41,222 nucleotides of DNA, from positions 1-41,222 of the forward strand of contig NZGH01000053.1 of assembly GCA_002690875.1 (NCBI GenBank), given 5' to 3'. Below are positions 24,775 to 34,425 of this stretch, piece by piece. The position numbers and the translations under genes are program-made. The DNA is from Rickettsiales bacterium (GTDB lineage: Bacteria > Pseudomonadota > Alphaproteobacteria > TMED127). A model generated the notes under the pieces. The model was not told the DNA's origin. It was given only the letters and a program-made list of their open reading frames with translations, and did not search any database. Each line of letters starts with the position of its first letter. Position 1 is the stretch's first letter.

Positions 24775-25716
24775 ATGAAAAAAGAATTTTTATTGTTATC
24801 TGTACTTATTAGCTCTGCAATTCTTGTTTACTTAATTTACCCTATTTCAAATTTAAAACAATTAGATAAACAAAATGTTTCTGAAGAAGATAAAATTGAT
24901 CCTCAAAGCAATGAATTTTCTCTTAATAAAAATAACATAGATTTAACTTTTGATATAGTTAGATTAGAGAAAAGTGGGGACGTGATTATTGCAGGAAAAA
25001 CAATTCCTAACATTAAGTTTGATATTCTAGATGGTAATGAAAAATTAGCGTCAGTTTTTTCAGACTCTAATGGAGACTGGGTTTGGGTTAGTGATAAGCC
25101 TCTGTCTGAAGGAATCAAAAGATTTAACTTGAAGTATTTTGATGGAAAAGATGAATTTACTTCCACACAGAACATAATAATATTAAGAGAAAAAAATAAT
25201 AATTCATCATCCAAAATTCTGAGGTTTTCAAAAAACAGTAGTATAGAGATTATAAACAATAATGAAAAAATTCTTGGGTTAACTTTAGATATTGTAGAAT
25301 ATATTCACAATAATAGTCTAATGCTGACTGGAAGGACCAAACCCAATTCATTGGTAAAGTTATTTTTTTCTGACATTTTTATAGAAGACTCTAAAGCAGA
25401 TAGCAATGGTGTATGGAAAATGAAATTGAAAAATTTTGAGCTTACAAATAATAATTTAATGATTACAACAGAAATTGGAGGACAAAAAATTACACTTAAA
25501 ACAAGAATTTTCGAGGAAAAAGTTGACCCGAATTTTATCATTGAAAAAGAAGTTACAGTAAAAAATGGAAATAGTCTTTGGAGAATTGCAAGAAAAACTC
25601 TCGGGGGTGGAATCTATTATTCGGAAATTTATAAAAATAATATTAAAGAAATCGAAAACCCTGATCTCATTTTTCCAGGTCAAGTTTTTAATATTCCAAC
25701 CTTAAAAAATAATTGA
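24775..25716 (+). CDS. Membrane-anchored LysM protein with two Ig-like repeats
   Basis: This 313-residue envelope protein starts with a single membrane segment at about residues 5-23, probably an uncleaved anchor. A duplicated beta-rich module follows. The first (about 57-137) starts LTFDIVRLEKSG and contains FSDSNGDWVW. The second (about 169-247) starts LTLDIVEYIHNN and contains ADSNGVWKMK. The C terminus (259-309) is a LysM domain with NGNSLWRIARKTLGGG and IFPGQVFNIP, which binds peptidoglycan. Similar TM-Ig-LysM proteins occur across alphaproteobacteria with no settled function. psd starts 2 bases after its stop. Confidence 0.88.
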   Translation: MKKEFLLLSVLISSAILVYLIYPISNLKQLDKQNVSEEDKIDPQSNEFSLNKNNIDLTFDIVRLEKSGDVIIAGKTIPNIKFDILDGNEKLASVFSDSNGDWVWVSDKPLSEGIKRFNLKYFDGKDEFTSTQNIIILREKNNNSSSKILRFSKNSSIEIINNNEKILGLTLDIVEYIHNNSLMLTGRTKPNSLVKLFFSDIFIEDSKADSNGVWKMKLKNFELTNNNLMITTEIGGQKITLKTRIFEEKVDPNFIIEKEVTVKNGNSLWRIARKTLGGGIYYSEIYKNNIKEIENPDLIFPGQVFNIPTLKNN

Positions 25717-25718
25717 AT

Positions 25719-26441
25719 ATGAGTGAAAATAAAAAACCTAGTTTTAAGAATTTAATTAATCAATTAGAGGATCTAAAAAATTTTTTACCTCCTATTAATG
25801 CTGCAGGATATCCATTTATCATTATATTCGCTTTATTTGCTCTTTTTTTGTCTTTAATTTCTGACTTTTTAGGATGGATTGGTTTTATTTTAACATTGTG
25901 GTGCGTCTATTTTTTTAGAGATCCAGAGAGAGTTATTCCTGAAAAAAAAAATATACTTATTTCTCCTGCTGATGGCAAAATATTATTTGCTGGTTCATCA
26001 AAAACACCCGAGAATTTAAGTGATAGTAAACAAGAGGATTTAAATAAAGTTTCGATATTCATGAATATTTTTAATGTTCATGTCAATAGAATCCCAATTT
26101 CTGGAAAAGTAATTTGGTTAAAATATGTTCCAGGAACTTTCTTAAATGCATCATTGGATAAATCAAGTGAAAATAATGAAAGAATGATTGTAAAAATTGA
26201 AGTTTCAAAAGGAGTTTTTGTTTATGTTGTTCAAATAGCAGGACTTATTGCAAGAAGAATTAAATGTGATTTAACCGAAAACGAATCAGTTACTATTGGA
26301 CAAAGGTACGGACTTATTCGTTTTGGTAGTAGATTAGATGTTTATTTTCCCAAAAATTTTAATATCCTAGTAACTAAAGGTCAGACTTCAATTTCTGGGG
26401 AAACTCTTTTAGCGGATTTTAATTTAACAAAATCAAAATAA
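25719..26441 (+). CDS. psd: Phosphatidylserine decarboxylase (short type)
   Basis: This 240-residue inner-membrane enzyme makes phosphatidylethanolamine from phosphatidylserine. It has one or two N-terminal membrane segments (about 31-65), then FFRDPERVIP, SPADGKI and FMNIFNVHVNR, typical of the short PSD-like group. The autocleavage site is Gly203-Ser204 in RFGSRLDVYFP, which yields the pyruvoyl cofactor. I use the ATG at 25719. A TTG at 25713 would overlap the LysM gene stop. pssA, the preceding step in the pathway, lies 19 bp downstream. Confidence 0.95.
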   Translation: MSENKKPSFKNLINQLEDLKNFLPPINAAGYPFIIIFALFALFLSLISDFLGWIGFILTLWCVYFFRDPERVIPEKKNILISPADGKILFAGSSKTPENLSDSKQEDLNKVSIFMNIFNVHVNRIPISGKVIWLKYVPGTFLNASLDKSSENNERMIVKIEVSKGVFVYVVQIAGLIARRIKCDLTENESVTIGQRYGLIRFGSRLDVYFPKNFNILVTKGQTSISGETLLADFNLTKSK

Positions 26442-26460
26442 ATTTATTTTATAAACTAGC

Positions 26461-27177
26461 ATGAAAAAGTTATCTTTAAGAAGTTTGATTCCTAACTTAT
26501 TTACATTTATTTCTTTAACTTTGGGGTTAACTGCCCTTAAGTTTGCTATTGAGAGTAAATGGCAGATCTCAGTTTCACTGGTGATATTTGCTTCTTTTCT
26601 TGATAATATAGATGGAAAAATTGCTCGATTGCTTAAATCTAACTCAAACTTTGGTGTAGAACTTGATTCTTTATCTGATTTAATAAGTTTTGGAGTCACA
26701 CCTGCAATAATTATTTATTTATGGTCTGAATCTATGTCCATTGATGGTATGTGGGCTATGGTTATTTTTTATGCTATCTGTTCAACTTCAAGATTAGCTA
26801 AATTTAACATTTCTTCTCATGAAACTCAGTCGAATGCAAAAAAAATAAAGTTTTTTTCGGGTATTTCAACGCCAGCCGCTGCTGGGTTAACACTTTTACC
26901 ACTGATGCTTAATTTTAGATTTAATATTGATTTTTTTATTAATACTTATTTCATTAAATTTTATTTAATAATTCCATCAATATTAATGATCTCTAATGTC
27001 CCAACATTTTCTTTAAAAGGTATCAAATTTGAAAAAAAACTACTACCCTTTGTTATAATATTATTGGCTAGTTTCTTATCTTTACTTCTTACAGACTTCT
27101 GGTTAGCCATGATAATTTTAATAACGACATACTATTTAAGTATTCCATTAGCTATGTATGACTTTAAAAAGACTTAA
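26461..27177 (+). CDS. pssA: CDP-diacylglycerol--serine O-phosphatidyltransferase
   Basis: This 238-residue membrane protein makes phosphatidylserine from CDP-diacylglycerol and serine. The CDP-alcohol phosphotransferase motif DGx2ARx8Gx3Dx3D is complete: Asp51, Gly52, Ala55, Arg56, Gly65, Asp69, Asp73. About seven or eight hydrophobic segments are present, and it is of the Bacillus-like integral membrane type. It forms a pair with psd. Its last 14 bp overlap the 3' end of the RND pump gene. Confidence 0.95.
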   Translation: MKKLSLRSLIPNLFTFISLTLGLTALKFAIESKWQISVSLVIFASFLDNIDGKIARLLKSNSNFGVELDSLSDLISFGVTPAIIIYLWSESMSIDGMWAMVIFYAICSTSRLAKFNISSHETQSNAKKIKFFSGISTPAAAGLTLLPLMLNFRFNIDFFINTYFIKFYLIIPSILMISNVPTFSLKGIKFEKKLLPFVIILLASFLSLLLTDFWLAMIILITTYYLSIPLAMYDFKKT

Positions 27178-30100
27178 AAAACTTACTTTTTTCACCTATC
27201 ATAATTAAACATGGAGTTACTACTAAAGTAAGAACAAATGAAAACATAACACCAAAAACAATTGCATTTGAAAGTTGAAGCCACCATTGTGAACTTGGGC
27301 TATTAAAATTCAATTCGAATTCCATAAAATTAATATTTAGACCTATAGCCATTGGCACTAAACCAAAAAAAGTTGTTAAAGTTGTTAACATTACTGGTCT
27401 TAATCTTTGTGCGCCTGTTCTAAGTATTGCACTTTTAATATCTTCACCTTTCTTTCTTAGTTCTTTGTATGTATCCAATAATACAATATTATTGTTTACC
27501 ACAATACCTGCTAATGCTATTACACCAATTCCACTCATTATGATACCGAAGGGTTTGCCAGATAAAAGAAGACCAATCATAACACCAATTGTAGAAAAAA
27601 TAATTGCAGATAAAATAATAAAACAAAAATAAAAACTGTTAAACGTAGCTATTAAAATTATAGTTATTAAAAAAATTGCTATAAAAAAAGCTTTTGTTAG
27701 AAAAATTTTTGCCTCAGTTTGATCTTCTTCCTGACCAGTAAATATAACTTTGGATGATAATTTTTTTACTATCAACCATTCTCTTAACTCATTAATTTTA
27801 TTACTTGGTAACTCACCTTCTATAACATCAAACTTAATATTTTTTGACCTTTGTAAATTATATCTTGAAATATTACCTATTTTTCTTTTCGCATTTCTTT
27901 TTATAAAAGAACTTAGTGAAACTGGACCATTTTCTCCTTCAATAAAAATTTTGTCTAACTCGTCAAGTGTTCTGAAAGATTTTTCAAACCTAATTACTAT
28001 ATCTACTTCCTCATTACTATCTGTTGGCATGAAATCGGTTACCTTCAAACCATGGGTTAACATCTGTATTGAATTGCTTATCATTTCTATATCTACTCCT
28101 TGTTTTTCTGCCTTGACCCTATCAATTGATAATTCCCATTCTACTCCTGGAATATTAAGGTCAGTATCTATATTGTTGACCCAATTTTTTTTTTTTAAAA
28201 ATGTATAAAGAATTAGAGTATCACTGGTGAGTTTTTCTGTATTATTATTTACTATTTCAATTTCAACATCTTTTTCCTTTGGCGGTCCATCTTGTTTTTC
28301 AATAAATTCTATGTAGATCCCAGAAAATTTTTTAGTTGATTGTTTTAATTTTTCAATAACATATTTTGCCTGAGGTCTTTTTTTCCAATCTATTAATTCA
28401 ATTTTTATTGAGCCAATTACATCTTCAGATTCATTTCTTTTGTCTCCTTTAACTACACCACTTCTTGAATAAATATTTTTAATAGATTGATTTTTTAAAA
28501 TTTCTTTTTCTACTTTTTTAACAATATTATCTTTTTCCAAAGCAGAAAAATTTCCTCGCGCATGGATTACAATTTCTGCGTAATCTGGTTCTATTGGAGG
28601 AAAGAATTCAAAACCTTTGCCTAATTTTAAATATATTGTTTGAATAAAAATAAGTACTGTGATTGTTAGAAAGATTAATTTTTTAGGATTTTCAAGTGTA
28701 TAATCCATGATATTCAAATATCTTCCCTGCATACCTCTTACTTTTGATAAATCACCATTCTCTAGCAGATTGAGATTATTTTTTTTTTTTTTTGAAAATT
28801 CTTTGTCATTTCCAATTATTTGACCAACTACTGGAATAAAAATTAAAGCCATTGTTAGGGAAGATATTAAAACTGCAAGCAAAGTTACAGGAAGAAAGAA
28901 CATAAATTCGCCAGCAATTCCAGGCCAAAATACTAATGGAAAAAATGCTGCTAATGTAGTTGATGTTGATGCAATTACTGGGATTGACATTTGTTTGGCA
29001 GATAGAATAAAAACTTCTTTTTTACTAAGTCCCTCGTTGGACCTTCTATTTGCGTATTCAACAACTATGATAGCTCCATCAATTAAAATACCAACTGATA
29101 GAATTAAAGCAAAAAGAACTACTACGTTGATAGTGACATTAAAAAAAGATAAAATTATCATGGACATTAAAAAAGAAAAAGGAATCGAAAGACTTACAAG
29201 AATTGATGATTTTTTTCCCATAAAAGAATAAATAACTAAAAAAACAATTAACGTTGCAAGAATTACATTATTCTCTAAGTCGTTTACCATTGATACAATT
29301 TTTTCTGACTCATCCTGAAAAAAATCTAAACGTACAAAATTTGGAATATAATTATTTTGTAGAACAAGTTTTTTTATTTTTTCTATTACGTTGATAATAT
29401 TTTCACCAGTTCTTTTTGATATTTCTAAAATTATGGCTGACTCACCATTATTTCTTGCATAACCTATTTTTTCTCTAAATGTATCTCTTACTTCAGCAAC
29501 GTCGCCTAAAGTAATTACTGAATCAGAGTCAGACTTAATTGGTACGCTCAATAAGTCCTTTCTATTTTCAATCAGACTTGGGACCTGAACATTAAAGCTT
29601 CCTTTATCATTACTCAGGGTTCCAGCAGCTACCATAAAGTTACTTTTTGCTATTGAAGAAATAACATCTTTATTAGTTAACCCATAAGTTTCAACAATTC
29701 TTGGGTTTACAATTATCTCAATAATTCTTTCATTTTCACCTAATGCCTTTACCTCTAAAACTTCAGATATAGTTTCAATATCCTCTTTTAATTTTTTTGC
29801 TATAATATCAAGTGTACGTCCATCTAGATCTCCTGAAATAGCAATAGCTAAAACAGGAAATCTTGATAAATTTACCTCAAAAATTCGTGGTTCTTCAGAA
29901 TCACTAGGAAGCTTGCTTTTAATTAAGTCAACTTTTTCTCTTGTGTCTGACATTGCTTTAACTGAATCAAAACCAGCATCAAACTCTAAAACAACATTTC
30001 CTCCTCCTTGATAGGATGTAGATGTTATTTTTTTTAACCCTTCAATGTTTTTTAATTCTTTTTCTACTGGTTTTACAAGAAGTCTCTCAGAATCCTCCGG

Positions 30101-30259
30101 AGATATTCCTTTGTGAGTTAAGGAAATATAGATAACTGGTAGGCTTATATCTGGGTCTGATTCTTTTGGTAAATTGTTGTATTGATAAAAACCAAATACA
30201 ATGAGAAAAAATAAGATTGTTAAAATTAATTTCGAGGATTTCAAAAATTTATTGAACAT
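27164..30259 (-). CDS. RND efflux transporter, inner-membrane pump
   Basis: This 1031-residue AcrB/HAE1-type pump has the usual layout: one N-terminal helix (about 11-27), a large periplasmic loop, six helices, a second loop, and a final six helices. The N-terminal loop contains DPDISLPVIYISL and EGLKKITSTSYQGG. The proton-relay helix has SVGILIDGAIIVVEYANRR, with the conserved Asp. The C-terminal half repeats the pattern with LAGIVVNNNIVLLDTY. The periplasmic adaptor gene overlaps its start by 11 bp. No outer-membrane factor is present. Substrate cannot be inferred. Genes like this are common in small marine alphaproteobacterial genomes and may export lipids or toxic compounds. Confidence 0.93.
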   Translation of the reverse strand: MFNKFLKSSKLILTILFFLIVFGFYQYNNLPKESDPDISLPVIYISLTHKGISPEDSERLLVKPVEKELKNIEGLKKITSTSYQGGGNVVLEFDAGFDSVKAMSDTREKVDLIKSKLPSDSEEPRIFEVNLSRFPVLAIAISGDLDGRTLDIIAKKLKEDIETISEVLEVKALGENERIIEIIVNPRIVETYGLTNKDVISSIAKSNFMVAAGTLSNDKGSFNVQVPSLIENRKDLLSVPIKSDSDSVITLGDVAEVRDTFREKIGYARNNGESAIILEISKRTGENIINVIEKIKKLVLQNNYIPNFVRLDFFQDESEKIVSMVNDLENNVILATLIVFLVIYSFMGKKSSILVSLSIPFSFLMSMIILSFFNVTINVVVLFALILSVGILIDGAIIVVEYANRRSNEGLSKKEVFILSAKQMSIPVIASTSTTLAAFFPLVFWPGIAGEFMFFLPVTLLAVLISSLTMALIFIPVVGQIIGNDKEFSKKKKNNLNLLENGDLSKVRGMQGRYLNIMDYTLENPKKLIFLTITVLIFIQTIYLKLGKGFEFFPPIEPDYAEIVIHARGNFSALEKDNIVKKVEKEILKNQSIKNIYSRSGVVKGDKRNESEDVIGSIKIELIDWKKRPQAKYVIEKLKQSTKKFSGIYIEFIEKQDGPPKEKDVEIEIVNNNTEKLTSDTLILYTFLKKKNWVNNIDTDLNIPGVEWELSIDRVKAEKQGVDIEMISNSIQMLTHGLKVTDFMPTDSNEEVDIVIRFEKSFRTLDELDKIFIEGENGPVSLSSFIKRNAKRKIGNISRYNLQRSKNIKFDVIEGELPSNKINELREWLIVKKLSSKVIFTGQEEDQTEAKIFLTKAFFIAIFLITIILIATFNSFYFCFIILSAIIFSTIGVMIGLLLSGKPFGIIMSGIGVIALAGIVVNNNIVLLDTYKELRKKGEDIKSAILRTGAQRLRPVMLTTLTTFFGLVPMAIGLNINFMEFELNFNSPSSQWWLQLSNAIVFGVMFSFVLTLVVTPCLIMIGEKSKFFKSF

Positions 30260-31295
30260 TTTCTTCGAACTTAAAACTTATTAAATCTCCGTCAGTTACA
30301 TACTCACTTCCTTGAGTTATGATTAAAATATCTTCAGCAAAATTTTTTTTTAATTTTATCCAATAACCGTTCCCGACGTCGCTTAAAACTTCAATTGGTA
30401 AAAAAGATACCTTTTCATTAAGAATCACCTTTATTCCTAAAATGCCTTGAGCATCAAGACTGATAAGTGAGGATGAGATAAAGAAAGCACTTTCTGTTTT
30501 TGTACCAATTTTTATTTCTGATGATAAACCACTTATAATATCATTGTTTTCATTTGAAAGTTTAATTTGTACCTTGAAGTTTCTCGTAAGTTTGTCTGCT
30601 GTCCTTGAGACATAGTTTACTTTTCCCTCATAAAGGTTATCTGAAATCTTTACTGATGCTACTTGATCTTTTTTTATTTGGTCAATTTCATTTTCTGTAA
30701 TATTTATTGTTATAAAAATTGGATCTAAATCCACAACTTTAGCAATTGGATCCCCATTTTTTAGATAATCACCAAGTTCTACATAACTATCTTCAACAAT
30801 ACTATCAAAAGGGACAAAGATTTTTGTATTGTTTAATTTAACTTGACTTTTTTCGTAAAGTGCAAGAGCCTTTTCAAAGTTTGTTCTAGATTCACTTAGT
30901 TTAACCTCAGATCTGAATCCTTTTTTAAACAAATTTTCGGCAACCTCATATTCTTTTTTTCTTTGATTTAACAAAGCCTCCATCTCTTTAAGTTTAGCAA
31001 TTTTATCTTCTGGGTCTATAAGTATTAACTGGGTACCAGCTTTATAGGGTTTACCTTTCTCAAAAAACTTGCTGCTTATTTTTCCTTCAATCTGTGATTT
31101 TAAAATCACAATTCTTGAGGCTTCAGTAAATCCACTAAAATTTAAATTTTTTACAAATTTTTCCTTTATCAATTTTTTAACTACTACTTCTTTTTTTTCT
31201 TCTTTTACAATTAATTCATCCTTATTATTGTCATCTTTTAGTAATAAAAGTATTGAAGTTAGTAAAAGAAAAAAACTTGTAATTAATATTTTCAT
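30249..31295 (-). CDS. RND efflux periplasmic adaptor (membrane fusion protein)
   Basis: This 348-residue HlyD/AcrA-type adaptor links the RND pump to an outer-membrane channel. The N-terminal membrane anchor is residues 1-19, followed by a highly charged linker rich in Lys and Glu. A lipoyl/biotinyl half-motif (SQIEGKISSKFFEKGKPYK) and a helical hairpin (about 93-145) come next, then the second half motif FDSIVEDSYVELGDYLKNGDPIAKVVDLD, a beta-barrel and a membrane-proximal domain. It precedes and overlaps the pump gene by 11 bp, so both are co-transcribed. It is divergent from the ppx/gppA gene across 80 bp. Confidence 0.92.
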   Translation of the reverse strand: MKILITSFFLLLTSILLLLKDDNNKDELIVKEEKKEVVVKKLIKEKFVKNLNFSGFTEASRIVILKSQIEGKISSKFFEKGKPYKAGTQLILIDPEDKIAKLKEMEALLNQRKKEYEVAENLFKKGFRSEVKLSESRTNFEKALALYEKSQVKLNNTKIFVPFDSIVEDSYVELGDYLKNGDPIAKVVDLDPIFITINITENEIDQIKKDQVASVKISDNLYEGKVNYVSRTADKLTRNFKVQIKLSNENNDIISGLSSEIKIGTKTESAFFISSSLISLDAQGILGIKVILNEKVSFLPIEVLSDVGNGYWIKLKKNFAEDILIITQGSEYVTDGDLISFKFEENVQ

Positions 31296-31375
31296 TTAAG
31301 TTATGAAAGTTACTTTATTGATTTAATATATTATAATTAATAATATAGAAATAAAATTTTTAAATTCTTGCTGTA

Positions 31376-32281
31376 TTGAAAAAAAACAAAAAAATAGCTG
31401 CAATTGATATTGGGAGCCATAACTGCAGATTGTTGATTGTTGAAAAAAGTGATGATAGAAAAAAAATTATTTTTAATCACTCGAAACCAACTAATTTAAT
31501 AAAAAATCTTAGCTTTAATAACGAATTTAACAGTAAAAATATATCAAAAACTCTGAATTGTTTAATTTTTTTTAAAAGAAAACTTAGTGAACTTAAAATC
31601 TCAGATTATCGTTGTGTGGCTACTGAAGCATGTAGGTCAGTAATAAACCCTGACTTTTTTTTAAGTAAGGTAAAGGAAACCTCCGGTATTAATGTAGATA
31701 TTATCTCATCCGAAGAAGAGGCTAGACTTTGTTTAAAAAGTTCTCAAATGTATTTAAAAAAAATTAAAAAATATGGTTTTTTATTTGATATTGGAGGTGG
31801 AAGCACTGAAATTACTTTCTTTGAACCTAATTCATCTCATTTACAAACCACTTCAATTTCATATGGAGTAATTAATTTAGAAGAAAAAATTCAGATTTAT
31901 GGAGAGGATATGGTAACAAAAAAAATAACTGATCATTTTTCTCATTTTTACACTAAAAACAAAAATCTTTCTGATAAATTTGTATCAATTGGATCTTGTA
32001 GCACAATGACAACTTTATGTTCTATTTTTCAAAATCTCCCATTTTATAATCCAACTAAGATTGAAGGTTTTGAGATGTCATGTGAGGAAGTAACGAATAC
32101 AATTAATTACATTAACAAATTGAGTACAAGCGATTTAAAAAAACATCCTTGTATAAAAGATAAGTATAAATTATTAAAAAGCGGCATCAAAATTTTACTT
32201 TTTATAATTAAAATTTTTCCATTACAAAAAATTATAACAACACATAAAGGATTACGAGACGCAATAGTTGATGAATTATGA
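31376..32281 (+). CDS. Ppx/GppA-family phosphatase
   Basis: This 301-residue member of the exopolyphosphatase/guanosine pentaphosphatase family has an actin-like ATPase fold. The N terminus has AAIDIGSHNCRLLIVE, and FDIGGGSTEITFF marks the second phosphate-binding loop. EACRSV and ISSEEEARL are conserved between them. It lacks the C-terminal HD-like domain of E. coli Ppx, as do many alphaproteobacterial versions. The start is TTG (31376). Polyphosphate versus pppGpp preference is open. The stop overlaps the rlmE start (ATGA), so the two are coupled. Confidence 0.9.
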   Translation: MKKNKKIAAIDIGSHNCRLLIVEKSDDRKKIIFNHSKPTNLIKNLSFNNEFNSKNISKTLNCLIFFKRKLSELKISDYRCVATEACRSVINPDFFLSKVKETSGINVDIISSEEEARLCLKSSQMYLKKIKKYGFLFDIGGGSTEITFFEPNSSHLQTTSISYGVINLEEKIQIYGEDMVTKKITDHFSHFYTKNKNLSDKFVSIGSCSTMTTLCSIFQNLPFYNPTKIEGFEMSCEEVTNTINYINKLSTSDLKKHPCIKDKYKLLKSGIKILLFIIKIFPLQKIITTHKGLRDAIVDEL

Positions 32282-32907
32282 AGTTTAAATTAATAAAAAA
32301 GCATAAAAAAGATAGCAGTAAGTGGCTTAATAGACAAATAAATGACGAATTTGTTTTAAAATCAAAAAAAGAGGGTTTTCGTTCAAGATCTTCATATAAA
32401 TTAATACAAATAAATGAAAAATTTGACTTTTTAACTTCAAGTAAAAATATTTTGGATTTAGGTTGTGCACCAGGGGGGTGGTTACAAGTATCAAAAAAAT
32501 TTAGCACTGTTCAAACGAAGATTCTTGGAGTTGATAAGCTGAATATTGAAGAAATTCCAGGAGTTTGGTTTTACCAGGGTGATATTTATAATGATGAGGT
32601 AATAAATCATATTGAAACTTTTTTTGAAAAAAAAATAGATTTGATAATGAGTGATATGTCCCCAAATACAACCGGAAATAAAAAAGTTGATCATCTTAGA
32701 ATATTGTCTTTGGTTGAAAGGGTTATTGATATTTCAAATCAATTACTTCAAAAAGATGGTTTTATTGTAATTAAAATATTTCAAGGTGGTATGAACGGTG
32801 AATTAATAAAAAATATGAGAAAATCACTTAAAAATATTAAAAATTTTAAACCCAAGGCTTCACGAAAAGAATCATCTGAAATGTATTTGGTTGCTCAGAG
32901 AAAATAA
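32278..32907 (+). CDS. rlmE: 23S rRNA (uridine-2'-O)-methyltransferase RlmE (FtsJ/RrmJ)
   Basis: This 209-residue SAM enzyme 2'-O-methylates U2552 of 23S rRNA late in 50S assembly. The SAM motif is LDLGCAPGGWLQV (59-71). The catalytic K-D-K-E set is Lys41, Asp126, Lys166 and Glu201, each within a few residues of the E. coli positions. MSDMSPNTTG and IKIFQGG flank them. The start overlaps the ppx/gppA stop by 4 bp. A 9-bp inverted repeat lies directly after its stop. Confidence 0.96.
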   Translation: MKFKLIKKHKKDSSKWLNRQINDEFVLKSKKEGFRSRSSYKLIQINEKFDFLTSSKNILDLGCAPGGWLQVSKKFSTVQTKILGVDKLNIEEIPGVWFYQGDIYNDEVINHIETFFEKKIDLIMSDMSPNTTGNKKVDHLRILSLVERVIDISNQLLQKDGFIVIKIFQGGMNGELIKNMRKSLKNIKNFKPKASRKESSEMYLVAQRK

Positions 32908-32930
32908 TTTGAAATAAGTAGTTTCAAATT
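32906..32930. repeat. Perfect 9-bp inverted repeat between rlmE and guaB
   Basis: AATTTGAAA (32906-32914) and TTTCAAATT (32922-32930) are exact reverse complements around the 7-base loop TAAGTAG. The first arm starts in the rlmE stop codon. No T-run follows, so it is not a standard intrinsic terminator. It could be a weak hairpin or an operator for guaB, whose start lies 25 bases further on. With such AT content chance cannot be excluded. Confidence 0.4.
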
Positions 32931-32955
32931 ATTATCGATTAGTTTAAATTATTCT

Positions 32956-34425
32956 ATGAAAAATTTAAAAGAAGCCCTTACTTTTGATGATGTTTTAATT
33001 TTACCCTCTAAATCATCTGTTAAGCCTTCAGAAGCAGATTTATCTACAAACTTGACTAAATCTATTAAATTAAAAATCCCTCTTATTTCTGCAGCAATGG
33101 ATACTGTGACTGAATCCTCTTTAGCTATAAAAATGGCTCAAATGGGTGGACTTGGAATAATTCATAAAAACTTTGATATAGATAAACAGTCAGAGGAAGT
33201 TAACATTGTAAAAAGGTTTGAGTCAGGAATGGTTATAAACCCCTATACTATTAACCCAGAAAGTCTGCTTTCTGATGCATTTAAAATCAAAGAAAAATAT
33301 AATATTTCTGGAATCCCTGTTGTTGAAAGTGGAAGCAAAAAGCTTGTTGGTATTATTACAAATAGAGACATAAGATTTGCAAAAAATTTAAATCAAAAAG
33401 TTGAGTCGTTAATGACTAAAGAAAACTTAGTGACTGTTCAACAAAATATATCGATGACACATGCTAAGAAATTACTTCATCAACATAGAATTGAAAAGTT
33501 ATTAGTTGTAGATAAAAATTATAAATGTATAGGATTGATCACAGTAAAGGATATCGAAAAGGCTCAGAAATTTCCCGATGCATCAAAAGATAAAATGGGA
33601 AGACTACTTGTTGGGGCAGCGGTTGGTGTAGGAAATGAACAAGGGTTAGATAGAGTCAAAAACTTGGTCAAAGCTGGCGTTGATATTGTAGTGATTGACA
33701 CAGCCCATGGTCATACAAAAAAAGTAATTGAAACCTTAAAAAAAATTAAAAAAAACTATCCTCATCTTCCAACAATTGTTGGAAATGTTGCTACTTCTGA
33801 AGCAGCTCATGATTTAATCAAAGAAGGCGCTGATTCAATTAAAGTTGGAATAGGTCCAGGCTCTATATGTACAACTAGAATAATAGCAGGTATTGGTGTT
33901 CCACAACTACACGCAATATCAGAAACTTTTAAGATTGCAAAAAAACATAAAATACCAATTATTTCTGATGGCGGTATAAAATTTTCAGGAGACATTGCAA
34001 AAGCTATTGCTTTTGGGGCTGATGTTGTAATGATAGGGTCCCTATTTGCTGGGACTGATGAATCACCAGGTGAAATCTTTCTTTCTAATGGTAGAACATA
34101 TAAATCCTATAGGGGTATGGGATCGTTATCTGCAATGGGTAGGGGATCAGCTGACAGATATTTTCAAGAAGAGGTAGCTAGTACTGAAAAGTTTGTTCCA
34201 GAAGGTGTAGAAGGTAGAGTTCCTTATCGAGGTCCCGTTGAAAAAGTAATTGAGCAACTTACAGGAGGAATGAGGGCATCAATGGGTTATACAGGAAATA
34301 AAAATATTAAAGATTTTAAAAAAAATACAGAGCTTGTTCGAATTACATCAGCAGGACTAAACGAGAGTCATGTACATGGAATATCTATCACTAGAGAGTC
34401 ACCTAATTATCAAATTAATAAATGA
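32956..34425 (+). CDS. guaB: IMP dehydrogenase
   Basis: This 489-residue enzyme oxidises IMP to XMP with NAD, the first committed step to GMP. The N-terminal part starts with ALTFDDVLILPS. Two CBS domains occupy about residues 95-205. The catalytic loop is GPGSICTTR with Cys305, SDGGIKFSGD and MIGSLFAGTDESPGE bind phosphate, and the flap region contains GMGSLSAMGRGSADRYFQ. Length is normal. It overlaps guaA by 4 bp (ATGA), giving a coupled GMP operon. Confidence 0.98.
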   Translation: MKNLKEALTFDDVLILPSKSSVKPSEADLSTNLTKSIKLKIPLISAAMDTVTESSLAIKMAQMGGLGIIHKNFDIDKQSEEVNIVKRFESGMVINPYTINPESLLSDAFKIKEKYNISGIPVVESGSKKLVGIITNRDIRFAKNLNQKVESLMTKENLVTVQQNISMTHAKKLLHQHRIEKLLVVDKNYKCIGLITVKDIEKAQKFPDASKDKMGRLLVGAAVGVGNEQGLDRVKNLVKAGVDIVVIDTAHGHTKKVIETLKKIKKNYPHLPTIVGNVATSEAAHDLIKEGADSIKVGIGPGSICTTRIIAGIGVPQLHAISETFKIAKKHKIPIISDGGIKFSGDIAKAIAFGADVVMIGSLFAGTDESPGEIFLSNGRTYKSYRGMGSLSAMGRGSADRYFQEEVASTEKFVPEGVEGRVPYRGPVEKVIEQLTGGMRASMGYTGNKNIKDFKKNTELVRITSAGLNESHVHGISITRESPNYQINK

